This document shows, in pieces, positions 33,519 through 42,052 of a stretch of 64,000 nucleotides of DNA; position 1 is the stretch's first letter; every line of letters begins with the position of its first letter. The position numbers and the translations under genes were made by a program. Source of the DNA: CALLMM01 sp964429855 (lineage in GTDB: Bacteria; Armatimonadota; Chthonomonadetes; Chthonomonadales; CAJBBX01); assembly GCA_964429855.1 (NCBI GenBank), contig CAYSDM010000002.1:129507-193506 (forward strand). The letters are read 5' to 3'. Below the pieces are notes generated by a model. That model was not told the DNA's origin. It worked only from the letters and a program-made list of their open reading frames with translations, and ran no database searches.

Positions 33519-34829
33519 CTATCCGTTCACCGGGGCGGTTGTTTTCATCTGTTCAGAGATCGCCTCCGCATATCGCGCCGAAGCTCCTCGATTTCGCTGC
33601 ACCAGTTCCACCGCGCGCTCCGCAATTTCGCTCCGTCTCTCTCTTTCCTGCAGAAGCGCCTGCATACGCGCCGCCAGCTCGTCGGCATCGGCGACCGTAA
33701 AGCCGACCCCGGCGCTCTCCGCCTGCGCCACAATATCCCGGAAGTTGGTCATATACCGTCCGTAGAACGCTGGCTTGCCCTGCGCGAACGCCTGCAGCGG
33801 GTTCTGACCTCCGCCAGGAGGCAGCAGGCTGTTTCCCAGATAGGCGACATCCGCCACCGCATAGACGTTTCCAAGTTCACCGAAGGTATCCAGAATGATC
33901 TGCGAGACGTACCCGGAGGCGTTTGCCATCTCTGTACGACGAACGGGCTTCAGACCAGCGTTGCGCATCATCTCGGCGACCTCTTCGGCGCGTTCAACAT
34001 GGCGCGGCGCATGAATCAGCGCCAGATCGGGAACGGTCTCGCGCAGCTTCAGATAGACCGCGATCAGAAACGCCTCCTCCAGCGCGATTCGCGTGCTGCC
34101 GATCACCCAGACCGGCGCCTTCGGGGACAGCTTCAGGTCTTTTCGGAGTGCGGCTACCTGCGACTCGCTCAGCCGATCCGTCGCCTGATCGAACTTCGTG
34201 TTTCCGAACGCCTCCACCCGTGGCGGCTCCGCCCCGATCTGACGCAGACGCTCCGCATCCTGTGGGGTCTGCGCCAGAAGCCGATCAAACAGGTTCAGCG
34301 TCCAGCCGAAAATCACGCGAAAACGCCGGTATCTGCCGAAACTGCGATCCGAGATTCTCCCGTTGATCAGCAGCAGCTTCGCGCCGGAGCGGCGCGCATG
34401 GAAGAGAAGGTTGGGCCACAGTTCTGTCTCCAGCACCGCCAGCGCATCGGGCTGCAACAGGCGCAGGACGCGGCGCACCGCCCGGGGGGTGTCGAACGGC
34501 GCATAGAAAACGAAGGTAATCCACTCGCCGACCAGCTTTTCGGCGACCTCATACCCGCCCGGCGTTATCACGCTGACAACGATCTCATGATCGGGATGGA
34601 GGGCGCGGTAGGCGCGGATCACCGGGGTTGCCGCCATCACCTCTCCGACGGAGGCGGCATGAATCCACAGGCGCGGCGCAGAACGGCGCGCCATTGCCTC
34701 CGGCAGCCTTCCCCATCGCTGTCCCCATCCTGCCCGCGACTTGCCGCGCAGCAGCCGGACGCAGAGTAAAACCAGCAGAACGGGCGAGCAGAGAATCAGA
34801 AGCAGATTGTACAGATAGTAGATTGCCAG
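33519..34829 (-). CDS. waaA: 3-deoxy-D-manno-octulosonic acid (Kdo) transferase, non-canonical start
   Basis: GT-B transferase adding Kdo to lipid IVA on the inner membrane. Signature HAASVGEV (catalytic Glu), LETELWPNL, RISDRSFGRY and GNTKFDQ; C-terminal GGGQNPLQAFAQGKP. The first ATG (34694) would lose the N-terminal membrane anchor. The same frame continues upstream through IYYLYNLLLILCSPVLLVLLCVRLL-like anchor sequence (hydrophobic, then RWG near the usual RxGE position) to a stop at 34840-34842. No ATG, GTG or TTG occurs in that stretch, so CTG at 34829 (GAGAG 7 nt upstream) is proposed. This gives about 436 residues, the family length. Confidence 0.88.
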   Translation of the reverse strand: MAIYYLYNLLLILCSPVLLVLLCVRLLRGKSRAGWGQRWGRLPEAMARRSAPRLWIHAASVGEVMAATPVIRAYRALHPDHEIVVSVITPGGYEVAEKLVGEWITFVFYAPFDTPRAVRRVLRLLQPDALAVLETELWPNLLFHARRSGAKLLLINGRISDRSFGRYRRFRVIFGWTLNLFDRLLAQTPQDAERLRQIGAEPPRVEAFGNTKFDQATDRLSESQVAALRKDLKLSPKAPVWVIGSTRIALEEAFLIAVYLKLRETVPDLALIHAPRHVERAEEVAEMMRNAGLKPVRRTEMANASGYVSQIILDTFGELGNVYAVADVAYLGNSLLPPGGGQNPLQAFAQGKPAFYGRYMTNFRDIVAQAESAGVGFTVADADELAARMQALLQERERRSEIAERAVELVQRNRGASARYAEAISEQMKTTAPVNG

Positions 34830-34846
34830 TGCGGTCTCTCAGGTCG

Positions 34847-36727
34847 TTACGGGATGGTCGGCAGGGTCAATCGGTATAATGATACCCCGTTTGCCTCGTA
34901 AAGCTTCTGACCAGAGCGCGCCGACAGCGCCGACAGCGCGCGCGTCTCACGCGCCTCTCTTCCGGAGCAGACATAGCTCTTCGCGCACCATGCCTCCATC
35001 GGGCGAAATACCAGATGCGTCACGCCAAGACGCCGCAGGTCCTGCGTCAATCGCTCCGGCGTATCGTAGTGAATGGAGTCCTGCAGCCAGTAGTTAGAGC
35101 GCAGCGCCATCTGGCGATAGTAGGCGTTGCTCTCCTCCCAGGTCCCTACTAGAATCCGGGCATCGGACGGCAGGTTTTCATTGGCGAACTGCACCACCGG
35201 ATAGTCCGGCAAAACAGCCCGAAGATATGCCTCACGCGAGATTCGCCCGACCGCCACCGAGAGCGCGGTGCCGAAATGCGGCTCGTAGCGACGCTCCGCG
35301 CGAACCGCCAGCAGCACCGAAAGCGCGCACAGCGCATAGATTCCGGCTCGCTCCCTGCCCTGAAAAAGAGAGCGGGCAAGACTGATCACCGCCACCGGAT
35401 AGGCTGCCAGCAGAAAGCGCAGATTATAACCGCTCCCGGCCAGCACCAGCGTCACAAAGATCGCCGCATAGCGCGCCGGGATTGCATAAGGAGAGCGGCG
35501 CGTCGCCCGAAATGTCGCCAGACAGAGGAGCAGCCCGAAGACGAACATCAGCGCTCGCGCCAGGATCAGATTTGTATGGGTCGGAGGCAGTCCTGGAATG
35601 GTGCTGAGCAGCAGAAAGTAGTGTTGAATGCGGGACCACCCCTGCGCCGTCCACTCGCGCCCGCCAAACAGGCCGAAGAACAGGGGATAGAAGGGGTTCC
35701 CGGTGACCAGCGCGGTACGCACAAACCAGGGGACGGTAACGCACACGGCGATCATAAAAAATAGAAAGGCGCGGCGGACGCGATGGCGGATCAGGCTCTC
35801 TTCCCCGGCAACCGGCGTCAGCAGCAGAACCGTCGTCAGCGCAAGAATGACCATCACGCCTGTCAGCTTGGCGCAGGCAGCCAGCCCCGCAAAGAGAGCC
35901 GAAAGAGACAGCCAGTGATCCTGCTGCGCCGGAGATCCCGCCTCTGTGGACTCGGTGCGGCTGCGAATCATCGCCAGAACCGCCAGCATTGCGAAGGCTG
36001 CCAGCCCGACATCCACATGCGCCTGCGACATCTGATCGAACAGTTCCGTATAAAGCGGCAGCAGCGCCAGCGTCGCTCCCGCCGCCAGACCTCCATAGAG
36101 ACGGCGCGCCAGCAGCCATGCGGAGCCGCAGAGGATCAACCCGAACAGGAACTGTACCAATCCTACCGGCGCTTCGGGATGCGCCGCCAGCAGCAGCGCA
36201 AACAGCGACTCCACTCCCTGGGGCCAGTTGGTATAGGTCAGCGTCGGAAGATAGTAGAAACGCCCGGCTTCTAGAAAACGAACAGACGCCGAGAGATGAT
36301 AGGAGAGTCCGTCAACATCGGTGATCGGACAGAGGGCGCGAAAGAAGACCAGCAGAACCAGAATCCCGAAAACGCCGAATATCCCCCGTTCCCAGCCGGC
36401 TAATCGGCGGCGTCTCTTCCAAACGCTCCGAATGCCTCGCAGAACGGCGCAGATGTCCGGCAGAAGCGCGACCGCCAGCAGCAGAACGGCTCCCCGCATG
36501 ACGGACGGTTTACCGATCCCCGTCGAAAAGAGGAGAAAGGGGAGAAACGACAATACTCCCATCCCCAGCCCGCAGGCAAAGAGACCGCGCTCCTCTCGAT
36601 CCGGCATATCCACGCGCAGCCAGCGAAGCGCCCTGCGTCCCAGCGCAAGCGAGAGCAGAAACAGCGAGCCAAGCAGAGTCGCCCCCAGCGCCAGCGGAGC
36701 AAAGGAGGTCTCATCGGAGATCGGCAA
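34847..36727 (-). CDS. GT-C membrane glycosyltransferase (GT39/ArnT-like)
   Basis: About 626 residues with around 12 hydrophobic helices. The first periplasmic loop contains PITDVDGLSYHL, an acidic motif typical of GT-C lipid-linked sugar transferases; a soluble C-terminal domain begins after residue 500. TTG start at 36727 is supported by GGAG overlapping the preceding stop. Between a lipid A acyltransferase and waaA it may decorate lipid A or core. No specific sugar can be named. Confidence 0.8.
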   Translation of the reverse strand: MPISDETSFAPLALGATLLGSLFLLSLALGRRALRWLRVDMPDREERGLFACGLGMGVLSFLPFLLFSTGIGKPSVMRGAVLLLAVALLPDICAVLRGIRSVWKRRRRLAGWERGIFGVFGILVLLVFFRALCPITDVDGLSYHLSASVRFLEAGRFYYLPTLTYTNWPQGVESLFALLLAAHPEAPVGLVQFLFGLILCGSAWLLARRLYGGLAAGATLALLPLYTELFDQMSQAHVDVGLAAFAMLAVLAMIRSRTESTEAGSPAQQDHWLSLSALFAGLAACAKLTGVMVILALTTVLLLTPVAGEESLIRHRVRRAFLFFMIAVCVTVPWFVRTALVTGNPFYPLFFGLFGGREWTAQGWSRIQHYFLLLSTIPGLPPTHTNLILARALMFVFGLLLCLATFRATRRSPYAIPARYAAIFVTLVLAGSGYNLRFLLAAYPVAVISLARSLFQGRERAGIYALCALSVLLAVRAERRYEPHFGTALSVAVGRISREAYLRAVLPDYPVVQFANENLPSDARILVGTWEESNAYYRQMALRSNYWLQDSIHYDTPERLTQDLRRLGVTHLVFRPMEAWCAKSYVCSGREARETRALSALSARSGQKLYEANGVSLYRLTLPTIP

Positions 36728-36732
36728 GCGGG

Positions 36733-37428
36733 TTACTCCGTGGGGTATTCTGCCGGGTATGTGAAACCGAGCATCTCTTCGGCGCGTTTTTCCACCGTGT
36801 TCAGGATCCGCTCCAACTGCGCGGCGACCTGCTCCTTTCCCTTCTCATCCAGATCGGCGGGCACATAAAATGGATCACCGATCACCAGCGCGGCGCGAGA
36901 GAAGGGCATAGGAATCATATAGGAGTCCCAACTGCGAAGCAGCTTGCGGGGACGCGCACTCACCCCGATCGGCAGGATCGGGCAGCCGGATCGCTGCGCC
37001 AGAAAGATGGTTCCCGGCTGTACTCGATGGGTTGGGCCGCGCGGACCGTCCGGCGTAAATGCCAGCGAAGCGCCCTCTTTGATCATGCGCGCCAGTTGCA
37101 GCGCAGCGCGCGCGCCCCCGCGTCCTGTTGAGCCGCGAATCGTGTGGAAGCCAAAACGGTGAAAGATGGCGTTCTGAACCTCGCCATCCCGCGATAGGGA
37201 GATCAACGCCCAGATGCCGCGATGACGAAAGATGTTGACCGGAACCAGTGAACGACCATGCCAGAGGACGAGGATGACTCCCTCCCGACTGTCAATCAGC
37301 CGATCCATCGTCTCCTTGTTCACGCTCTGCACTCGCAGGGTCATCCCGATCAGGCGCGCCACGGCCCAGATCACCCATCCCAGGATTTTTACGCGGCGAT
37401 CCGGTTTCCGCTCCTGCTCTTTTTCCAT
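36733..37428 (-). CDS. DUF374 lysophospholipid-acyltransferase-family protein (candidate late lipid A acyltransferase)
   Basis: 231 residues with WHGRSLVP (the family's catalytic His within a WHxR-type motif), SLSRDGE and FTPDGPRGP, the DUF374 (PF04028) pattern. The LpxJ lipid A secondary acyltransferases of Helicobacter/Campylobacter belong to this family. With no LpxL-type gene in the cluster, it is the best candidate for adding secondary acyl chains. Lies between msbA and the GT-C gene, 30 nt after msbA. Confidence 0.85.
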   Translation of the reverse strand: MEKEQERKPDRRVKILGWVIWAVARLIGMTLRVQSVNKETMDRLIDSREGVILVLWHGRSLVPVNIFRHRGIWALISLSRDGEVQNAIFHRFGFHTIRGSTGRGGARAALQLARMIKEGASLAFTPDGPRGPTHRVQPGTIFLAQRSGCPILPIGVSARPRKLLRSWDSYMIPMPFSRAALVIGDPFYVPADLDEKGKEQVAAQLERILNTVEKRAEEMLGFTYPAEYPTE

Positions 37429-37458
37429 ATCTCACAGACCGACCGGGGCAATCAATCG

Positions 37459-39264
37459 CTACTCCTGAAGCTCTGCGCGGAACTGCCGCTCATATAGCTG
37501 CGAGTAGAGACCGCCTGCGCCCAGAAGCTCCGCATGAGTCCCCGATTCCACGATGCGTCCCTTATCCATCACCAGAATGCGATTGGCGCCAAGGATCGTG
37601 GAGAGGCGATGCGCGATCACCAGCGTGGTGCGTCCCTTCATCAACTGATCGAGCGCTTCCTGCACCAGCGCCTCCGAGGAGGCGTCCAGCGAGGAGGTCG
37701 CTTCGTCCAGAATCAGGATGCGTGGATTCATCAGAATGGCACGCGCGATGGCGATTCGCTGCCGCTCCCCGCCGGAGAGCCGGACGCCTCGCTCTCCCAC
37801 CACCGTATCGAACTTATCGGGCATCCCTTCGATAAAGTAGGCGTTGGCGGAGTAGGCGGCATTCTTAATCTGTTCGTCCGTGGCGTCGCGATTGCCGTAG
37901 GCGATATTGTCGCGCAGCGTTCCGGCAAAGAGCCAGGTCTCCTGCGGCACAATGCCGATCTGTCTTCGCAGCGAGTGCAGCGTCACATCCCGAATATCCA
38001 CATCATCAATCAGAATTCGTCCGGACCTCACGTCATAAAAGCGCGGAATCAGATCCACCAGCGTGCTTTTCCCCGCGCCGCTCACCCCGACCAGCGCGAT
38101 CACCTCGCCCGGTTTCGCCTCGAAACTGATCTCGTTGAGCACCTCCTCGCCCTCGTTATAGGCGAACGAGACGCTTTCGAAGACGATGCGCCCCTCAATA
38201 GGCGGCATCGGGCCGGCGTCAGGCTTCTCCTGAACATCGCTCTTCTGGTCCAGCACCTCGGAGAAGATGCGGCTGGCGGCGGAGAGCGCCTGCTGGCGGG
38301 TATTGTTGATACCGCCGATATCGCTGACGGCGCGCGCCACCTGCTGCAGCAGCAGCACGAACATCGCCAGCGCGCCGGTCGTCGTCATGTTGCTGATCGG
38401 GGGCAATCCCTTGCTGATTAACTTGGCGTTATACGCCACCTCGTTGCCGCCCAGGAAGAGAACCAGCGCGATCCCGAACGCGCCGATAAACTCGATGATC
38501 GGACGAAGCTGCGCGCTCTTTTTTACCCCTTTGATAACCGTGAGGAAGGTGCGCTCATTCTCTTCGCTGAAGCGGCGAATCTCATGCGTCTCGGTGGCGA
38601 ACGACTTGATGATCCGCACACCCGCCACCGTCTCCTCGATGATGGTGGTGATGTCGGCGAGTTTCACCTGCACCAGATCGGAGATGCGCCGGATTCGCTT
38701 GCCTATTTTGGAGATAACCAGTCCCATCAACGGCACGCAGATGATCGCCGCCAGAGTCAGCCGCCAGCTTATATAGAAGAGCAGCGAGAAGCTGGCAAGG
38801 ATTGTCAGAGGCGCGGAGATCACATCCCGGATCGTCATGGTGGCGTTCTGGATCACCGGGACATCGTTGGTCAGCGTGGACATGATCGCGCCGGTTCGCC
38901 GACGGTTGAAGAAGGAGAGCGAGAGCGTGTGCAGGTGGGCGAAGATGTCGTCGCGCAGGCGCGTGGTGACTCGCTGCGCCACCAGCGAGAGAAAGTATGC
39001 CTGTCCGTAGGTGACCAGCCCTTTGACGACAAAGACGACCACCACCACCATGCAGATAAAGTTCAGGCGTCCGACTTCTCCCCGCTCCATCGCGTTGATG
39101 GTCAGCTTCACGGCCCAGGTCAGCAGGGTGGTGATGCCGCTGACGGCGGCAGCGCACAGCAGCCCCGCCACAATCGTCATGCGATGCGGGCGCAGGTAGG
39201 CGAGAAGACGCCGCTGGGTCTGCGCCTCCTGTTCGCGTGTCGGTCTATCGGGGAGTTGGCTCAT
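37459..39264 (-). CDS. msbA: Lipid A flippase-type ABC transporter (MsbA-like)
   Basis: Half-transporter of 601 residues: six transmembrane helices (residues about 25-320) followed by an ATPase with Walker A GVSGAGKST, Q-loop PQETWLFAGT, signature LSGGERQR, Walker B ILILDEATSSLD and switch His IAHRLSTI. Position between lpxB and the acyltransferase strongly supports lipid A-core export. A generic multidrug exporter is less likely in this context. Confidence 0.9.
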   Translation of the reverse strand: MSQLPDRPTREQEAQTQRRLLAYLRPHRMTIVAGLLCAAAVSGITTLLTWAVKLTINAMERGEVGRLNFICMVVVVVFVVKGLVTYGQAYFLSLVAQRVTTRLRDDIFAHLHTLSLSFFNRRRTGAIMSTLTNDVPVIQNATMTIRDVISAPLTILASFSLLFYISWRLTLAAIICVPLMGLVISKIGKRIRRISDLVQVKLADITTIIEETVAGVRIIKSFATETHEIRRFSEENERTFLTVIKGVKKSAQLRPIIEFIGAFGIALVLFLGGNEVAYNAKLISKGLPPISNMTTTGALAMFVLLLQQVARAVSDIGGINNTRQQALSAASRIFSEVLDQKSDVQEKPDAGPMPPIEGRIVFESVSFAYNEGEEVLNEISFEAKPGEVIALVGVSGAGKSTLVDLIPRFYDVRSGRILIDDVDIRDVTLHSLRRQIGIVPQETWLFAGTLRDNIAYGNRDATDEQIKNAAYSANAYFIEGMPDKFDTVVGERGVRLSGGERQRIAIARAILMNPRILILDEATSSLDASSEALVQEALDQLMKGRTTLVIAHRLSTILGANRILVMDKGRIVESGTHAELLGAGGLYSQLYERQFRAELQE

Positions 39265-39280
39265 CTCTTGACAGATCCTG

Positions 39281-40609
39281 TTACCGTATCATTTCACAGA
39301 TCATCTCGGCGACGCGACGCGAGGCGCCCGGCGCGCCGAGTGCCTCGCGGACCCTCCCCAGCGCCTGCCGGACGCGGGCGCGCGCCTCCATGTCGGTCAG
39401 AAAGGTTAGCGTGTGCTGCGCCAGCGTTTCGGGATGGGCATCATGCTGTATAAACTCCGGCACAATACGCTCTCCGGCGATGATATTGGGCATTCCGATA
39501 TGCGCAGGACGCACCCGGCGCAGCTTTGCCTCCATCTCCATCAGGCGCGAACCGCGATAGAGAATCACCATCGGCGCACTGAGGATCGCCGCCTCCAGAG
39601 TCGCCGTTCCGGAGCAGACCAGCAGCGCATCCGAATGCGCCATCACATCGTAAGTCATCGAATCCGCCAGCACAATCGCAGGCATCGCGAAGGGATCGGC
39701 GCCATGCGTAAGCAATCCTCGCCACTCTTTGTAGACATCTGCCGGAAGCGTCACTCCCTCCGGCGTCACCAGCAGCGGATCGGCGCGACGGGCGGCTTTC
39801 TCGCGATCTTTCGGATGCTCGCGGAGCGCGGCGGCGCGCTCGGCGGCTTTTTGCGCCCGTCGCGCCTGCTCCTGCAGCCGTTGAAGCTGATCCTCGACAA
39901 TCTGACGCGCCACCGGAGATGCCAGCCCGACCACAAACTGCACGCCCGGCACGCGCCCGGAGAGCCGCTGCGCCGCGCCCAGCATCGCCGGGAAGTTATA
40001 CGTCACCTCAAAGCGGCGGCTGCCTGGCAGCAGCCCCACTATCGGATGTTCGGCGTCCATCCCGAACCGGTCGGCAAACTGCTCGCGGGTCAGGGTCGGG
40101 CGAACGATCTCCAGCAGCGGATGCCCTACAAACGCGACATTCGCCCCGACCTGTTGCAGACGCTCCGCCGACCAGGGAAACGGCGTGGCGATCCGATCTG
40201 TGATCCGCGCAAGCTCCCCCCGGACTCTGCCGGTTCTCCGCCAGGAGCCGGGGGGGAAGTAGTAGAGTACCGGCACTCCCCGCGCCTTGCACCAGTGCGC
40301 CACTTTCACATTGAACGCGCCGAAGTCAATCAGAACGACCGCCTTCGGCTGACGTAGTTGCAACTGCCGGAGAATCTGCGGATAGGCGCGAAAGCGCAGC
40401 ATCGGATAGGCCTTCAGCGCCTCCACCACGCCGATCGCGCTCCACTGCGCGCTGTCATAGAGCAGTTCGACGCCCGCCCTTTCCATATGGCGGCTGCCGA
40501 TGCCCCAGAGCTTAATCTCCGGTCGGAGTAGCTGCAGAGCGCCTGCCAGCGCGCCGCCGACCAGATCGCCCGACATCTCACCGGAGAGTATGGCAATATT
40601 TGAATGCAC
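39281..40609 (-). CDS. lpxB: Lipid-A-disaccharide synthase with a charged insertion
   Basis: GT-B enzyme condensing UDP-2,3-diacylglucosamine with lipid X. Recognisable: ILSGEMSGDLVGGAL at the N-terminus, YYFPPGSWRR (family YYVSPSVWAW), VGHPLLE, GLLPGSRRFEV and CSGTATLEAAI. GTG start at 40609 with GGAG 7 nt upstream. At 442 residues it is about 60 longer than E. coli LpxB; residues about 241-306 are an Arg/Ala/Glu-rich helical insertion absent from the usual family pattern. Confidence 0.93.
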   Translation of the reverse strand: MHSNIAILSGEMSGDLVGGALAGALQLLRPEIKLWGIGSRHMERAGVELLYDSAQWSAIGVVEALKAYPMLRFRAYPQILRQLQLRQPKAVVLIDFGAFNVKVAHWCKARGVPVLYYFPPGSWRRTGRVRGELARITDRIATPFPWSAERLQQVGANVAFVGHPLLEIVRPTLTREQFADRFGMDAEHPIVGLLPGSRRFEVTYNFPAMLGAAQRLSGRVPGVQFVVGLASPVARQIVEDQLQRLQEQARRAQKAAERAAALREHPKDREKAARRADPLLVTPEGVTLPADVYKEWRGLLTHGADPFAMPAIVLADSMTYDVMAHSDALLVCSGTATLEAAILSAPMVILYRGSRLMEMEAKLRRVRPAHIGMPNIIAGERIVPEFIQHDAHPETLAQHTLTFLTDMEARARVRQALGRVREALGAPGASRRVAEMICEMIR

Positions 40610-40622
40610 TTTCGTCTCCGGG

Positions 40623-40679
40623 CGTTGGTCAGGATCCGACGGATCGCGCTGTCCGGAGTTTCGCGCGCCCTGACCAACG
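40623..40679. other. 11-bp inverted repeat enclosing the lpxA-lpxB junction
   Basis: CGTTGGTCAGG (40623-40633) and CCTGACCAACG (40669-40679) are perfectly complementary and enclose 35 nt that themselves contain short complementary stretches. The distal arm ends just before the lpxB ribosome site. No U-tract is seen. Confidence 0.6.
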
Positions 40680-40687
40680 GTGTAGTG

Positions 40688-41488
40688 CTACCCGCGCGGC
40701 AGATCGTTGCCGCGCCCGCCGAAACCTCCCTGCGTTCCGCGAATAAAGTTCAGCAGGTAGTCCAGTTCCTCGCTTGGTTCCAGTTCCTCTTCGATCCGCT
40801 CCATCGCCTGCGAGTAGTTGAGGTTGGAACGATAGAGCAGCTTATATGCCATGCGAAGCGTGGCGCGAATATTCGGCGGCACTCCGTAACGACGCAAGCC
40901 GATCTTATTCAGGTCCAGAACGCGCCCCGGGATGCCGTCCGCCAGCATGAAGGGGGGAATATCCTGATTGATCTTACTCAACGCGCCGACTATCGCCAGC
41001 TTCCCCACCCGGCAGAACTGATGAATGCCGCTCATGCCGCCCAGCACCACATGGTCTTCCAGCGTTACATGACCGGCCAGCCCGACGTAGCCGGAGATGG
41101 TGTTGCCGTTGCCGACCTCGCAGTTATGCCCCACATGGGCATACGCCATAAACATATTGTCGCTGCCGATGCGGGTCGAGACGCCTTCGCCGACGGCTCG
41201 GTGCAGGGTCACGCACTCGCGAATGATATTGTTGTCGCCCACCGTCAGATAGCTGCGTTCGCCCTTATACTTATGATCCTGCGGAGGCCCTCCCAGAGCC
41301 GCGCCGGGCCAGATGGAGCAGTTTTTGCCGATCCGCGTTCCCGGTTCGATGACGACGTGTGAGACCAGCCGGGTTCCTTCGCCGATATGCACATCTTCCC
41401 CGATCAGACTGAACGGACCGACAGAGACATTATCCGCAAGATAGGCGTCGGGATGAATGATAGCGGTGGGATGAATATTCCTCGACAT
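40688..41488 (-). CDS. lpxA: UDP-N-acetylglucosamine O-acyltransferase
   Basis: First step of lipid A synthesis: 3-O-acylation of UDP-GlcNAc from acyl-ACP. Left-handed beta-helix of hexapeptide repeats; catalytic His in YAHVGHNCEVG; GLRRYGVPPN links to the C-terminal helices. 267 residues, normal. It begins 3 nt after fabZ. The last 14 residues (GTQGGFGGRGNDLPRG) are an unusual glycine-rich tail. Confidence 0.96.
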   Translation of the reverse strand: MSRNIHPTAIIHPDAYLADNVSVGPFSLIGEDVHIGEGTRLVSHVVIEPGTRIGKNCSIWPGAALGGPPQDHKYKGERSYLTVGDNNIIRECVTLHRAVGEGVSTRIGSDNMFMAYAHVGHNCEVGNGNTISGYVGLAGHVTLEDHVVLGGMSGIHQFCRVGKLAIVGALSKINQDIPPFMLADGIPGRVLDLNKIGLRRYGVPPNIRATLRMAYKLLYRSNLNYSQAMERIEEELEPSEELDYLLNFIRGTQGGFGGRGNDLPRG

Positions 41489-41491
41489 CGG

Positions 41492-41941
41492 TTACTCCTT
41501 CTTTGAGAAGCTGTTTCGCTCAATCAGTCCGAATGTCATTTCACATGTAGCAACAATCTCTTCATTGACCCGCCCTATCATCTTCACCTTCCCGAAGGAG
41601 CGTCGGAAGAATAGCACCTCGACCTCGGTGATCAGGGTGTCCCCCGGCACGACTGGCTTGCGAAAGCGCGCATTCTCAATGCCACCGATCACCGGAACTC
41701 TGGTCTCGTAGGAGGGCAGCGACAGCATCAGCACGCCGCCGACCTGCGCCATCGCCTCCAGAATAAGCACCCCCGGCATCATCGCCTGACCGGGAAAGTG
41801 TCCGTTGAAAAACTCCTCATTGATGGTGACGTTTTTCAACCCGACCGCCCGCTTACCGGGTTCGATCTCCAGAATACGATCTACCAACAGCATGGGATAC
41901 CGATGCGGCAAGTAAGAGCGTATCTGTTCAATATCGAACAT
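41492..41941 (-). CDS. fabZ: (3R)-hydroxyacyl-ACP dehydratase
   Basis: Hot-dog fold dehydratase of type II fatty acid synthesis. LPHRYPMLLVDRI, the catalytic His in FNGHFPGQAMMPG and Glu in LILEAMAQVGG are all present. 149 residues. AAAGGAG precedes the ATG. It is a free-standing gene; in several phyla LpxC and FabZ are fused, here they are separate and 111 nt apart. Co-location balances acyl-ACP flow between phospholipid and lipid A. Confidence 0.96.
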   Translation of the reverse strand: MFDIEQIRSYLPHRYPMLLVDRILEIEPGKRAVGLKNVTINEEFFNGHFPGQAMMPGVLILEAMAQVGGVLMLSLPSYETRVPVIGGIENARFRKPVVPGDTLITEVEVLFFRRSFGKVKMIGRVNEEIVATCEMTFGLIERNSFSKKE

Positions 41942-42052
41942 AAAGTATCTCCTTTATGGCATAGTCCGATTCCAGCCCGGCATACCCATCAAGCGGCTCG
42001 AAGCGGTCAGAAGGCGGCTGCAAGGCGGCTTTTTCAGGCGCTTGTCGCAGGC

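Noticed and set aside
38269..39264. Open plus-strand frames opposite msbA and lpxB
   Set aside because: Complementary shadows of strongly conserved ABC transporter and LpxB genes, without ribosome sites or known domains.
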